A stretch of 64,000 nucleotides of DNA, from assembly GCA_046156035.1 (NCBI GenBank), contig JBJXEW010000053.1, positions 124,001-188,000 of the forward strand, given 5' to 3'. The stretch is from JAEUIX01 sp046156035. GTDB taxonomy: Bacteria > Planctomycetota > Phycisphaerae > Phycisphaerales > UBA1924. Position numbers and translations under genes: made by a program. The notes under the pieces were generated by a model that saw only the letters and a program-made list of their open reading frames with translations, was not told where the DNA came from and searched no databases. The stretch's first letter is position 1, and every line of letters begins with the position of its first letter. Positions 1 to 8,939 of this stretch are shown one piece after another.

Positions 1-311
1 CTCGAGAACATGGTTTCGAGGAGCGGGATCTGCTCGATCAGCAGGTGCTGCACCTTGAAGACGCGCTCGAAGAGTTGCGCGGCACGCAGGGGCTGGTCGC
101 GGTCAAGGAACGCGCAGATGGCACCGAGTTCGTGCAGCAACTGCTTGAACCAGAGTTCGTACACCTGGTGGCTGATGATGAAGAGGAGTTCGTCGTGGTG
201 TGCGGGCTGCGAGCGGGGCTGCTGAAGCGTCAGCAACTCGGGCACTTTGAGGTAGCCGCCGTAGGTGAGTTTGGTCGCCGGGGTTTCGGGCATGCCGGGG
301 ATGTGGGCCAT
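1..311 (-). CDS. kynA: tryptophan 2,3-dioxygenase, N-terminal part (cut by window edge)
   Basis: The 103 visible residues match the amino end of tryptophan 2,3-dioxygenase, the haem enzyme that opens the indole ring of L-tryptophan to N-formylkynurenine, the first step of the kynurenine route. Seen: YGGYLKVPELLTLQQPRS followed by HHDELLFIISHQVYELWFKQ; the His before DE corresponds to the family's distal haem-pocket histidine. The ATG at 311 begins MAHIPGMPET and lies 23 bp after the stop of the ankyrin gene on the same strand, so the two are probably co-transcribed. The rest of the gene, including the proximal haem-ligand region, is outside the window, so activity cannot be judged. Confidence 0.88.
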   Translation of the reverse strand, partial: MAHIPGMPETPATKLTYGGYLKVPELLTLQQPRSQPAHHDELLFIISHQVYELWFKQLLHELGAICAFLDRDQPLRAAQLFERVFKVQHLLIEQIPLLETMFS

Positions 312-334
312 GCCCCATGCTAAGCCGGCGGCGG

Positions 335-1267
335 CTACTTGCCCGCCTGCTCGGCGGTGAGCGCGGCGATCTCTTTGCCGACATCGTCGCCACGGTTGGC
401 GGCCCAGAGGGCGGCGTTGCGCCCGCCCCGGTCTTTGGCGGCCTTGGAGGCGCCCGCGGTGAGCAGGGCCTTCACGGCCGCGATGTTGCCGAGTTCCGCG
501 GCCTTCATGAGCGGTGTCACGCCCTCGTTATCCGGGGCATCGACCTTGGCGCCGCGCCCGATCAGCAGGGTGAGCACCTCGGGCGAGGTGCCCGCGGCCA
601 CGGCGAGGGCGAGCACGCTCTGGTTGTCGAGGTTCACCGCGTCAACACTGGCGCCGGCGTTGAGAAGCACCTTGAGGGATTCGGGGTCGCCCGAGCGGGC
701 CGCGATCATCAGGGCGGTTTCACGCCACTTGCTGCGAGACTCGATATCGGCGCCGGCGGCCACGATCATCTGCATGCAGTCCACGGCGCCGCGCGTGCTG
801 GCGAGCATGAGCGCGGTCATGCCGGCCTCGTTGCGAGAGTTGGCGTTGGCGCCGGCATCGATCAGGGCTTTCACGATCGCGCCGTCGCCCGCCTGAGCCG
901 CGGCCATGAGCGGCGTGTCGCCGTCGCCCGCGGGTGTGTTCACGTTGGCCTTGCCGGCGATGAGCGCCTGGGCCGCGCCGGGCTGCCCGGCACGCACGGC
1001 CACCAGCAGGGGGGTCAGGCCCTTGTCGGGGCCGACCTCGGCCTGGCGGGCGTTGACATCGGCACCTCTGGTGAGTTCGAGTTTGATCGTGTCGGCATCG
1101 CCCTTGCCCGCGGCCTCGTGCAGGCGTGTGGCGCTGCCGCCGGCCGCGGCGAGGGCCGGCGTGGGGGAGGTGTAACCCCCGAGCGACCACGCGGCGTAGA
1201 CGGCCGCGCCGCCACCAAGGACGAGCAGCAGGAGGCCGAACATACGCGCGCCTGATGAACCGGACAT
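335..1267 (-). CDS. ankyrin-repeat protein with N-terminal membrane anchor
   Basis: 310 residues. A hydrophobic stretch near residues 9-25 (MFGLLLLVLGGGAAVYAAW) is a signal anchor or uncleaved signal peptide, so the rest is probably outside the cytoplasmic membrane. From about residue 45 to the end there are eight ankyrin-type repeats of about 33 residues, recognisable by G-x-TPL-xxAA-xxG cores (TPLLVAVRAG, TPLMAAAQAG, TALMLASTRG, TALMIAARSG and TPLMKAAELG). Ankyrin repeats bind proteins; no enzyme domain is present and the partner is unknown. The start at 1267 is preceded by GGAGAAGCCC, a usable SD; longer in-frame starts upstream lack one. It precedes the tryptophan dioxygenase gene by 23 bp. 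Confidence 0.85.
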   Translation of the reverse strand: MSGSSGARMFGLLLLVLGGGAAVYAAWSLGGYTSPTPALAAAGGSATRLHEAAGKGDADTIKLELTRGADVNARQAEVGPDKGLTPLLVAVRAGQPGAAQALIAGKANVNTPAGDGDTPLMAAAQAGDGAIVKALIDAGANANSRNEAGMTALMLASTRGAVDCMQMIVAAGADIESRSKWRETALMIAARSGDPESLKVLLNAGASVDAVNLDNQSVLALAVAAGTSPEVLTLLIGRGAKVDAPDNEGVTPLMKAAELGNIAAVKALLTAGASKAAKDRGGRNAALWAANRGDDVGKEIAALTAEQAGK

Positions 1268-1373
1268 GGGCTTCTCCGCTTCACGAACGAACAGGGTGCG
1301 AATACCTGTGCAGAGTAGACCACAAAGGGTATCGGTTTGCAAGGCTCGACGGGCCGATTCGCGGTAAAGACGC

Positions 1374-3494
1374 TCAATCTTCGTCGTGGTGAGGCTTGAA
1401 CGCGGCCACGATCTGGGCCTGGATGTTGGCGGGCGTGTAATCATCATGGCTGTATTCCATGCTGAACGTGCCCTGCCCGCCCGTGATGCTCTTGAGTTCG
1501 TTGGAGAACGTGCCCAGTTCCGCCAGCGGCACCACGGCCTTGATGACGCACTGGTTGCCGGGGATCACGTCGCTGCCCTGCACGCGCCCGCGCTTGGTGC
1601 CGGCGATATCGGCGGTGATGTCGCCCATGCTGCCCGCGGGGGCCGTGACCTCGACGGCGACGTAAGGTTCGAGGAGGGCCGGGCGGGCCTTGCTGATGGC
1701 GTCGATGAAGGCCTTTCGGCCCGCGGCCACGAACGCTACTTCTTTGCTGTCCACCGGGTGGTGCTTGCCGTCGGTCACGGCCACGCGCAGGCCGGTGAGC
1801 GGGAAACCGGCGAACGCGCCGGTGATGAGCACCTGGCGCACGCCCTTCTCGATGGCGGGCATGAACTGCTTGGGCACGCTACCGCCGACCGTGTCATTGA
1901 CGAACTCGAAGCCCTCGGGGTGGCCGGTGGGCAGGGGCTCAACGCGCAGATACACCTCGCCGAACTGGCCTGCGCCGCCGGTCTGCTTCTTGTGGCGGGC
2001 GTGGCCGTCGGCCTTGATGAGGATGGTCTCTTTGTACGCCACCTTGGTGGGCTTGGTTTCAAGGTCGATGTTGGAGCGGCCCTTGAGGCGTTCGAGCATG
2101 ATGCGCAGGTGCAGGTCGCCCAGGCCGCGCAGCACGGTCTGGCCGGTGGCGGCGACGCGCTCCATGGAGAAGCAGGGGTCTTCCTCCATGAGTTTGTGGA
2201 CGGTGTTGGAGAACTTGGCCTCGTCGGCGGGGTTCTTGAGTTCGACGGCGATGCCGAAGAGCGGGCGGGGGATGGGGAGTCTGGGCGGGTTGAAGTGCTG
2301 TGCGGGGTCGCTGTGCAGCACGGAGTTGAAGCGGAGTTCGTCAACCTTGGGGATCACGCCGATGTCGCCCGCGGCGAGGTGGTCCACCTCCATGTGCTCC
2401 TTGCCCTGGAGTTTGAAGAGGTGGCCGATGCGCACGGGCTTCTTGCTGTCGCCGTGATACAACTCGCTCTTGCTCTTCACGGTGCCCTGCAGCACGCGCA
2501 GCACGCTGAGTTTGCCCATGAAGGGGTCGTTGATGACCTTGAAGACGTGGGCCACGGTGGGCGCGCCCGCGTTGCCTACGGCGGGCTCGAACATCTGCTC
2601 GTTGCCGGATGCATCGCGCAGCGTGACGTGCGGCGGCACGCACTCCAGCGGGCTGGGGCACTGGGCCACCAGAATGTGCAGCAGGTCGTCGATCCCCGCG
2701 CCGGTCTTGCCCGAGCAGAAGCAGACGGGGATGAGGTGCCCGGCACGCAGCGCGGCCTCCATGGCGGCGTGCACCTTGGCCGGGTCGAGTTTGTCGCCCT
2801 TCTCGAAGTACTCGGCCGTGAGCGATTCGTCCATCTCCACGATCTGCTCGTAGATGTGCGTGTGCGCATCCTTGACGGTCATCAGGCTGGGCTCGGCCCC
2901 GGCCTCGGCGTGGTCGTGCTCGAACACGTCGATCACGTCGGTGTTGTTCTTGATGGGCAGGTTGATGGGGATGCACTCGGTGCCGAAACTCTCCTGGATG
3001 CTGTCGAGCAGCGCGGGCAGGTCGCAGTCGTGGTCGATCTTGTTGACGATGAGCAGGCGCGGCAGGCCGAGTTCGGCCGCGATCTTCATCACGCGGCGTG
3101 TGGTCACCTCCACACCCTTGGCTCCGTCAACGACGACGGCCACGAGTTCGGCGCCGGAGAAGACGCTGACGACGTGCCCGAAGAAGTCGGCCGCGCCGGG
3201 CGTGTCGATGAGGTTGAGGAGTTTGCCGTCGAAGCGGGCGTGGGCGATCGAGGAGGAGAGGGTGTGCTTGTGGTGCTTGGCCTCGGCATCAAAGTCGCAG
3301 ACGGTGTTGCCTTCGAGCACCGAGCCCATTTTGGCGATGGCCTTGCTGTGGAAGAGGATGCGTTCGACGAGCGTGGTCTTGCCGCTGCCGGTGTGGCCGG
3401 TGAGGACGAGGTTGCGGATGTTGGCGGGCGCGGTGGCTCCCGCACCCGCGGCGTGAGAGGCGGGTGCGACAGCGGTGGTGGCAGGGGCGGCCAT
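1374..3494 (-). CDS. EF-G-like translational GTPase (EF-G paralogue)
   Basis: 706 residues with the five-domain elongation factor G layout: GTPase domain (P-loop GHTGSGKTT, switch-II DTPGAADF, NKID), a beta-barrel domain II, and domains III-V. Canonical EF-G reads DTPGHVDF in switch II; here HV is replaced by AA, so the histidine that promotes GTP hydrolysis in canonical factors is missing. This, and the P-loop sequence, fit the EF-G-like/EF-G2 paralogue group rather than the main translocase, so the role (translocation, recycling or stress) is open. The ATG at 3494 follows GGAGGA at good distance; an upstream extension to 3662 is Arg/Pro-rich and rejected. A TACACT box at 3554-3559 (minus) could be its -10. 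No gene was seen in 3495-3675. Confidence 0.9.
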   Translation of the reverse strand: MAAPATTAVAPASHAAGAGATAPANIRNLVLTGHTGSGKTTLVERILFHSKAIAKMGSVLEGNTVCDFDAEAKHHKHTLSSSIAHARFDGKLLNLIDTPGAADFFGHVVSVFSGAELVAVVVDGAKGVEVTTRRVMKIAAELGLPRLLIVNKIDHDCDLPALLDSIQESFGTECIPINLPIKNNTDVIDVFEHDHAEAGAEPSLMTVKDAHTHIYEQIVEMDESLTAEYFEKGDKLDPAKVHAAMEAALRAGHLIPVCFCSGKTGAGIDDLLHILVAQCPSPLECVPPHVTLRDASGNEQMFEPAVGNAGAPTVAHVFKVINDPFMGKLSVLRVLQGTVKSKSELYHGDSKKPVRIGHLFKLQGKEHMEVDHLAAGDIGVIPKVDELRFNSVLHSDPAQHFNPPRLPIPRPLFGIAVELKNPADEAKFSNTVHKLMEEDPCFSMERVAATGQTVLRGLGDLHLRIMLERLKGRSNIDLETKPTKVAYKETILIKADGHARHKKQTGGAGQFGEVYLRVEPLPTGHPEGFEFVNDTVGGSVPKQFMPAIEKGVRQVLITGAFAGFPLTGLRVAVTDGKHHPVDSKEVAFVAAGRKAFIDAISKARPALLEPYVAVEVTAPAGSMGDITADIAGTKRGRVQGSDVIPGNQCVIKAVVPLAELGTFSNELKSITGGQGTFSMEYSHDDYTPANIQAQIVAAFKPHHDED

Positions 3495-3675
3495 GGCACG
3501 GTCCTCCGAAACACCCCTTCGGGCAGAGCGCCCGCGGGGTGCGTTCAGAGGGCAGTGTACCCGTGCCTGCCGGGCCGGTGGAGAAGGTGCAAGGGCGGCG
3601 AGCCGGGTGTGGCCATGCCTGCAACGTGGGCACGCGGCACCCCTCACATCCCGAACACGCATCGAGCCGGCGGTT

Positions 3676-4137
3676 TCAGCCGGTGGTGTCGAGCGCTGTG
3701 CCGGGCGGCACGAATGTGATGGTGCGCGTGGCGGATTCGATGTCGAAGGTGAGGCTCAGGCTGGCGCCAGACGGCCCGACCGACGGGAGCGTGTAGGTGA
3801 GAATGGCGCGCCGGCGGATGTAGTTTTCCACCACACCGCCGAGCGTGTTCGTGCCGAGCGGGTCGGAAGTGGTGTCAACGGGAGCGTCGGCGTATTGCAC
3901 GTTGCCCCGGCTCTGGGCGGCCGCGCGGCGTTGGGCGAGCGTGGAGAACTCCGCCCCGTCGCCCTGGCGCGGGGCGCTGGTGGTCGGGGCGGCAAGGCCA
4001 TCGCCCGCAAGGCCCACGCCGCTGAGGAACTGGCGGCCGAGCGAGCCGCCGCCGTCGGTGCTGCTGCCGCCGGCAGAACGCACACGCGAGAGGGGTGCGG
4101 GTGGAATGAGCAGGTTGACGAGGTCGGTGATCCGCAT
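3676..4137 (-). CDS. hypothetical protein
   Basis: 153 residues; not recognised. It begins MRITDLVNLLIPPAP, has a Gly/Ser-rich stretch around residues 25-50, and ends in a segment of alternating hydrophobic residues (AILTYTLP, LSLTFDIE, TITFVPP) that could form a small beta-sandwich. There is no signal peptide or membrane segment. The ATG at 4137 was chosen; an in-frame GTG at 4146 adds three residues, and neither has an SD. It is divergent from queA. The MRITDLVNLL opening and a low-complexity middle faintly recall the small protein at 58514 beside fliD, but I would not claim homology. Confidence 0.6.
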   Translation of the reverse strand: MRITDLVNLLIPPAPLSRVRSAGGSSTDGGGSLGRQFLSGVGLAGDGLAAPTTSAPRQGDGAEFSTLAQRRAAAQSRGNVQYADAPVDTTSDPLGTNTLGGVVENYIRRRAILTYTLPSVGPSGASLSLTFDIESATRTITFVPPGTALDTTG

Positions 4138-4300
4138 CGCCGACACACTGGCGAGCGGCGTGCCGGGACGGGCCCGTGGTGGTTGGTCCGAGAAGAATGG
4201 CCGGCACGCACCGGCGCGGCGGCGTGTGCGGGTGCGGAGCCGAAGCAGCCGGGCCGTTTATCCGGTCTGTGGTGCTGGGCCGACACGCCAACGATGGCTG

Positions 4301-5464
4301 GTGCTGCGCGTGAGCGATCTGGAATACGAGTTGCCACCGGAGGCCGTGGCCACGCACCCGGCGGTGCCGCGCGAGAGTGCGCGGCTGCTGGTGGCCCGAC
4401 GAGGCGAGCCGGCGGCGGGCATTGAGGACCGACGCGTGAGCGACCTGCCGGACCTGCTGGCACCGGGCGATCTGCTCGTGGTCAACACCACCCGCGTGAT
4501 TCCGGCCCGGTTTGTGGGCGTGCGGGCCGACACGGGCGGGCGAGCGGAGGGCCTGTATCTGGCCGATGTGCCGGGCGAAGGGTCTTTGCACTGGCGGGCG
4601 ATGCTCAAAGCGCGGCGGCTGAAGGAGGGGGTTCGGATCACGCTGGAGAGCGTGGCGGACGGGACGTCCGCCCCACCAGACCCAGAGGTGGACGGGACGT
4701 CCGGCGTGTCGCTGGAACTGCTCTCGCGCAGCGAGGTGGCGGGCGAGGAGGGCGCGTGGGTGGCGCGTGTGCACGGGGCCGCCGCGGGCGAATCGAGCAT
4801 GGCGTTGCTGGCGCGCGTGGGGTTGCCGCCGATCCCGCCCTATATCCGTGCCGCGAGAAGGCAGCACGAAGAAGCCGAAACGTGCGGAGAAGACCCCGCG
4901 GCGTACCAGACCGTGTATGCACGCGCGGACCGGGCCGGGGGGGGGAGTGTGGCCGCGCCCACGGCGGGCCTGCACTTTTCGCCCAAGTTGCTGGCACGCC
5001 TGGAGGCCCGCGGCGTGCGCCGGGCGGAGGTGGCACTGCACGTGGGCACAGGCACGTTCAAGGTGGTGGAGACGGAGTTTCTGGAGCAGCACCCGATGCA
5101 CGCCGAGTGGTGCTGCGTGCCCGAGGCGACGCGCAGGCTGCTGGTGGACACCCGCGCGGCGGGCGGGCGTGTGATCGCAGTGGGTACCACCACGGCCCGC
5201 ACGTTGGAATCGTTCCCTGACCTGCTGGAGCGGCCGGGCGAGCGTGAGGTCTGGACGCGCATACTCATTGCGCCCGGGCACGAGTGGCGGAATGTGGACG
5301 GCCTGATGACGAACTTCCACCTGCCGCGCAGCACGCTGATGGCGATGGTGGGGGCGTTCCTGGGTGAGCCCGGTGGCATCGTGCGGCTGATCGCCCTGTA
5401 TCAGCACGCGATTGCGCAGGGGTACAGGTTCTACTCGTATGGGGATGCGATGCTGGTGGTGTGA
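4301..5464 (+). CDS. queA: S-adenosylmethionine:tRNA ribosyltransferase-isomerase QueA
   Basis: 387 residues. Transfers and isomerises the ribosyl part of SAM onto preQ1-tRNA to give epoxyqueuosine at the wobble base. Typical family stretches: start VSDLEYELPPEAVATHP, VNTTRVIPAR, the core APTAGLHF, HVGTGTFKVV, TNFHLPRSTLMAMVGA and the end GYRFYSYGDAML. Start: GTG at 4301 (GTG at 4310 is the alternative); the longer upstream frame is not QueA-like. Odd: codons for about residues 118-136 contain an exact copy of a 23-bp palindrome plus a degenerate second copy, adding an ADGTSAPP...DGTSG loop. No other queuosine gene is nearby. Confidence 0.92.
   Translation: MLRVSDLEYELPPEAVATHPAVPRESARLLVARRGEPAAGIEDRRVSDLPDLLAPGDLLVVNTTRVIPARFVGVRADTGGRAEGLYLADVPGEGSLHWRAMLKARRLKEGVRITLESVADGTSAPPDPEVDGTSGVSLELLSRSEVAGEEGAWVARVHGAAAGESSMALLARVGLPPIPPYIRAARRQHEEAETCGEDPAAYQTVYARADRAGGGSVAAPTAGLHFSPKLLARLEARGVRRAEVALHVGTGTFKVVETEFLEQHPMHAEWCCVPEATRRLLVDTRAAGGRVIAVGTTTARTLESFPDLLERPGEREVWTRILIAPGHEWRNVDGLMTNFHLPRSTLMAMVGAFLGEPGGIVRLIALYQHAIAQGYRFYSYGDAMLVV
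4654..4704. repeat. 23-bp palindromic repeat inside queA, with degenerate second copy
   Basis: GGCGGACGGGACGTCCGCC followed by CCAC at 4654-4676; 7-bp arms around GGGAC. A shortened copy (GTGGACGGGACGTCCGG) is at 4688-4704. The identical 23-mer occurs at 24471-24493 and, inverted, at 23797-23819. It is read in frame within queA without a stop. Confidence 0.85.
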
Positions 5465-5581
5465 GCCGGCGGCTGGTTGCGGGGGCGGCCGCACCGATAA
5501 AGCCGCGGCTTGCGCCGCGGCCTCGTTGAGGACCCCGGCGGTCGGTGGCACAGAGGAACGATCCGCTACGCTTGCGGCCGC

Positions 5582-7840
5582 ATGAGGTGGCTCTTCACCA
5601 TCACGATCTTCGTCGGGGCCGCGCTCCTGTTTCTCGTGCAGCCGATGGTGGCCAAGTTGCTGCTGCCGTCGTTCGGTGGCTCGTCGTTCGTGTGGAACAC
5701 GGCGATGATGTTCTTCCAGGGCACGCTTCTGGCGGGATACGCCTACGCGCACCTCATCGGGCGTGGCCCGGCCCGTTGGTGGAAGACTGGCCTGCACGCG
5801 CTGGTGCTGGGCGTGGCGATCGTCTCGCTGCCCATCGCCATGCCCGCGGCGTGGGTGCCCATGGCTGAGGGTTCGCCCATGGGGCCGCTGCTCAAGGCGC
5901 TGGTGCTGATGGCCGCGCTTCCCGCGGCGGTCATGGCGACCACCGGCCCGCTCATTCAGGCGTGGTACAGCCGCACCGGCGCGGCGGACGCGAAGGACCC
6001 GTACTTCCTTTACACGGCGAGTAACGCGGGCAGCCTGGTGGGGCTGCTCGGCTACCCCTTCGTGGTCGAGCGGTTGATCCCCCTCAGCGAGCAGGGCCGC
6101 GTGTGGACGGGGGCTTATGTGGTGTATGCCCTGCTGGCGATCACGTGCGGTGTTGTGGCCGCCGCCAGAGGCCGGGGGCACATGCGCGGTGGGGCGGCAT
6201 CCGCGGCTGCCCAGACGCCGGCGGTGGCGGCGCTGGTGTCGTGGAAGGACCGCGGGCTGTGGCTGCTGCTGGCGTTCGCACCGTCAAGCCTCACGCTGGG
6301 GGCGACGCAGTACATTTCCACGGATGTGGGCTCGTTCCCGCTGCTGTGGATCCTCCCGCTCACGGCCTACATCGTGTCGTTCATGATCGCGTTCTCGATG
6401 CGCGGCGGCGGGGTCGTCGCGGTGTGCGCGCAGACGATTCCGGTGGCGGCGGTGCTGGTGGGCGGCACCGTCATGATCGGTCCGGGCGTGCGCTGGGTGT
6501 CGGACAATCTGGCCCTGATGCTGGCCCTGCACGTGGGGCTGGTGCTGGTGGGATCGATCGGGGTGCACGCGAAGTTGTTCGCGGCTCGGCCAGCCGCGGC
6601 GCACCTGACGGAGTTCTACCTGCTGATCGCGGTGGGCGGGGTGGCGGGCGGCGCGTTCAACGCGCTTCTGGCGCCGGTGGTGTTCACGCGCGTGTGGGAG
6701 TATCCGCTGGCGATCGCGCTGGTGTGTGTGCTCGGGGCACGGGGTCTGGGCGTGCCGGGCGTGCGCTGGCTGCGGGCCACGAGCGACCGGCGCTGGTGGC
6801 GGGTGGCGCTGGACGTGGTGCTGCCGTTGCTCGTCTTCCTGCTGGGCGGCCTGTGCCTGATCGTGGGCGATCAACTTCAATTGCCCAAAGACTTCGAGGG
6901 CCCGATGCTGCGGGTGGTGGTGCCGGTGCTGGCCTGCCTGATGCTGGTGGGGCGGCCGCTGCGCGTGGGGCTGGGCGTGCTGGCGCTCTTCGTGGTGGCC
7001 GACCGGAACCAATACTTCTTCGCGCACGTGCTGCACCGGGTTCGCACGTACTACGGCGTGCACATGGTCTTCCGCGAGCCGCAGGTGCGGCAGCGCACCC
7101 TCTCGCACGGCACCACGCGGCACACCGTGCAATCGGATGTTCCGGAGTTCGCGTCCATGCCCCAGGCCTATTACCACCCCACCTCGCCGATCGGGTGGGT
7201 GTTTGACTGGCTGGAGCAGCGCGAGCGCCCCCTCAGCGTGGCGCTGGTGGGGATGGGCGGCGGGGCCTTGGCCGCGTACAGCCGCGAGGGCGACGTGCAC
7301 ACGTTCTACGAGATCGATCCGGAAGTGCGCCGCATCGCGACCAATCCGGCCCTGTTCACGTACGTGCCCGATGCCAAGGGGCGCATCGAGATCGTGATGG
7401 GCGATGCCCGCCAGCGGCTGGGCTCTGCGCCCGACGCGGCGTATGACCTGATCGTGCTCGATGCCTTCAGCGCCGACTCCATCCCCACGCACCTGGTCAC
7501 GGTCGAGGCGTTCGCGACCTACCTGGCAAAACTCAGGCCCGACGGCCTGATCGCGGTCCACATCTCCAACCGCTTCTTTGAACTCAACAAACCGCTCGTG
7601 CCCCTGGCGATCGAACTGGACCTCGAGGCGCTGGTCTGGTATGACAACCAAGTGACACCGGGGCAGGCCGCGCAAGGCAAGGAGGCATCGATGTGGATGC
7701 TCATGGGCCGCAAGGGGTGGGGCGTGCAGGCGGGCGTGCAGCCCGGATCCTGGCGTGTGCCGCCACCGCCCGGTCCCGGCGACCGTGCGTGGACAGACGA
7801 CTTCACCAACCCCCTCTCCGCCCTGCACGCGTGGTGGTAG
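5582..7840 (+). CDS. membrane protein with C-terminal spermidine-synthase-like methyltransferase fold
   Basis: 752 residues. The first ~490 are many hydrophobic segments (probably 12-14 membrane spans), beginning MRWLFTITIFVGAALLFLVQPMVAK, the usual opening of MFS-like/spermidine-synthase fusion proteins. The last ~240 are a Rossmann SAM/dcSAM-binding domain: VALVGMGGGALAAY (nucleotide loop), YEIDPEVRRIA (acidic end of beta 2), GDARQRL and DLIVLDAFSADSIPTHL. Such fusions are common and mostly uncharacterised; true aminopropyl transfer is not established. Start ATG 5582; a TACGCT box at 5567-5572 ends 9 bases before it and no SD is seen, so the mRNA may be nearly leaderless. Longer upstream starts are not supported. 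Confidence 0.87.
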   Translation: MRWLFTITIFVGAALLFLVQPMVAKLLLPSFGGSSFVWNTAMMFFQGTLLAGYAYAHLIGRGPARWWKTGLHALVLGVAIVSLPIAMPAAWVPMAEGSPMGPLLKALVLMAALPAAVMATTGPLIQAWYSRTGAADAKDPYFLYTASNAGSLVGLLGYPFVVERLIPLSEQGRVWTGAYVVYALLAITCGVVAAARGRGHMRGGAASAAAQTPAVAALVSWKDRGLWLLLAFAPSSLTLGATQYISTDVGSFPLLWILPLTAYIVSFMIAFSMRGGGVVAVCAQTIPVAAVLVGGTVMIGPGVRWVSDNLALMLALHVGLVLVGSIGVHAKLFAARPAAAHLTEFYLLIAVGGVAGGAFNALLAPVVFTRVWEYPLAIALVCVLGARGLGVPGVRWLRATSDRRWWRVALDVVLPLLVFLLGGLCLIVGDQLQLPKDFEGPMLRVVVPVLACLMLVGRPLRVGLGVLALFVVADRNQYFFAHVLHRVRTYYGVHMVFREPQVRQRTLSHGTTRHTVQSDVPEFASMPQAYYHPTSPIGWVFDWLEQRERPLSVALVGMGGGALAAYSREGDVHTFYEIDPEVRRIATNPALFTYVPDAKGRIEIVMGDARQRLGSAPDAAYDLIVLDAFSADSIPTHLVTVEAFATYLAKLRPDGLIAVHISNRFFELNKPLVPLAIELDLEALVWYDNQVTPGQAAQGKEASMWMLMGRKGWGVQAGVQPGSWRVPPPPGPGDRAWTDDFTNPLSALHAWW

Positions 7841-7855
7841 ACGGCGCGGCCTCTC

Positions 7856-8848
7856 TCAGAGCTTGCCGCGGGCGGTGTAGAAGCACGGCGCGACCCGCCG
7901 CACATCGCTCAGGCCCGCCGCCGGATCGTTCAGCCACGAGAGGATGGTCTCGGGCGTGCAGGTCCAGCAGTAGCGCGGCTCGATGGCATCGAACAGGCCC
8001 AGTGCGCCGGTGCGGAAGGTCTGGAGCGTCGGCAGTTTCCCGTGCCGGCCCGTCAGGTAGAACGCCAGCGGAACGGCCATGGCGCGGCAGACCCAAAGCA
8101 GCAGCGGGCGCGGCAGTTTGGTGAGGAAGGGCAGGCGCTCGCGCACATTCACGTAGCCCACAGCGCCCTTCTCGTAGTTGTAGAACATGAAGTAGCCGCC
8201 GGCCTTGACGCGCTTGGCCGCCTCGATGCAGGCCTTGCGCGCGTCGGGCGTGGTGTTGGAGACGCCGATCGAGATCACGCAGTCGAACGATCGGGGCAGC
8301 AGGGGCAGGTCCAGAAGATCGCCGCGGATGTAGGTGGTGTCCAGGTCCGGGTTGATCGCCCGGTCTTCGTGCGTGCAGCGGTAGACCACTTCGGAAAGGT
8401 CTACGCCCAGGGCCTTGGCGCCGACCCCTGCGAAGGCGCGCACATACTGCCCGTGTCCGGAGCCCAGGTCAACAAACGTGCGGCCCTTGAACCACTCGGG
8501 CGTGAGGCCCAGGGGGTGAAGCACACTCTGCAGCAGCGACGCGCGCGTGTTGTTGTAGACGATCTTGTCGCTGAGATTGCCCGCAAGGATGTTGTTCCAC
8601 TGGAAGGCGAAGCCCTTCTCGTCGCCGCGGTCGTCGGCCTGGGGGGAGACAAAGTCGATCACGCCCTCGCGGACGGCCGCGGCCTTGCGGTCTGAGGGTG
8701 TCAGCAGGGCCGAGCCGTCGGGGGAGGCGTGGAGTGCTTCGCCGTCGGTGGGCGAGCGCAGCACGTCGCCGAACCGGGCGCGGAAGTGCTCAAAGACCTG
8801 TGGCGCCGGGTGCGTGGCGCTCACACGTTCCGTGGTGCCTGGCATCAT
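7856..8848 (-). CDS. class I SAM-dependent methyltransferase
   Basis: 330 residues. A Rossmann methyltransferase core near residues 130-235: TFVDLGSGHGQYVRAFA (motif I), ALGVDLSE, YIRGDLLDLPL and FDCVISIGVSNTTPDARKA, followed by KAGGYFMFYNYEK. The stretch before it (about residues 35-75, ending VREGVIDFVSP) resembles a Trm112-like domain but lacks its cysteines, so zinc binding is unlikely. The substrate is unknown; such proteins often modify lipids, sugars or quinones. The ATG at 8848 follows AGGGAG by five bases; a second ATG is at 8845. A promoter-like pair lies at 8901-8929. Convergent with the preceding gene (15 bp between). Confidence 0.85.
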   Translation of the reverse strand: MMPGTTERVSATHPAPQVFEHFRARFGDVLRSPTDGEALHASPDGSALLTPSDRKAAAVREGVIDFVSPQADDRGDEKGFAFQWNNILAGNLSDKIVYNNTRASLLQSVLHPLGLTPEWFKGRTFVDLGSGHGQYVRAFAGVGAKALGVDLSEVVYRCTHEDRAINPDLDTTYIRGDLLDLPLLPRSFDCVISIGVSNTTPDARKACIEAAKRVKAGGYFMFYNYEKGAVGYVNVRERLPFLTKLPRPLLLWVCRAMAVPLAFYLTGRHGKLPTLQTFRTGALGLFDAIEPRYCWTCTPETILSWLNDPAAGLSDVRRVAPCFYTARGKL

Positions 8849-8900
8849 GAACGCTCCCTGGACAACGCTGCCCAACCGACGGTGGCGATTGCGCGCGCCG

Positions 8901-8929
8901 ATGGTACCAACATTTGTGCAAAGTCGCAA
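8901..8929 (-). promoter_or_regulatory. sigma70-like promoter for the methyltransferase gene
   Basis: On the minus strand TTGCGA (8929-8924), 17 bases, then TACCAT (8906-8901), about 50 bases before the ATG at 8848. Spacing is ideal; the box matches are partial. Confidence 0.5.
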
Positions 8930-8939
8930 GGGCGCACCG

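Noticed and set aside
1386..3719. 777-codon open frame on the plus strand opposite the EF-G-like gene
   Set aside because: High GC keeps the antisense frame open; its translation is His/Val/Gly/Asp-rich without any domain, while the minus frame has full EF-G motifs.
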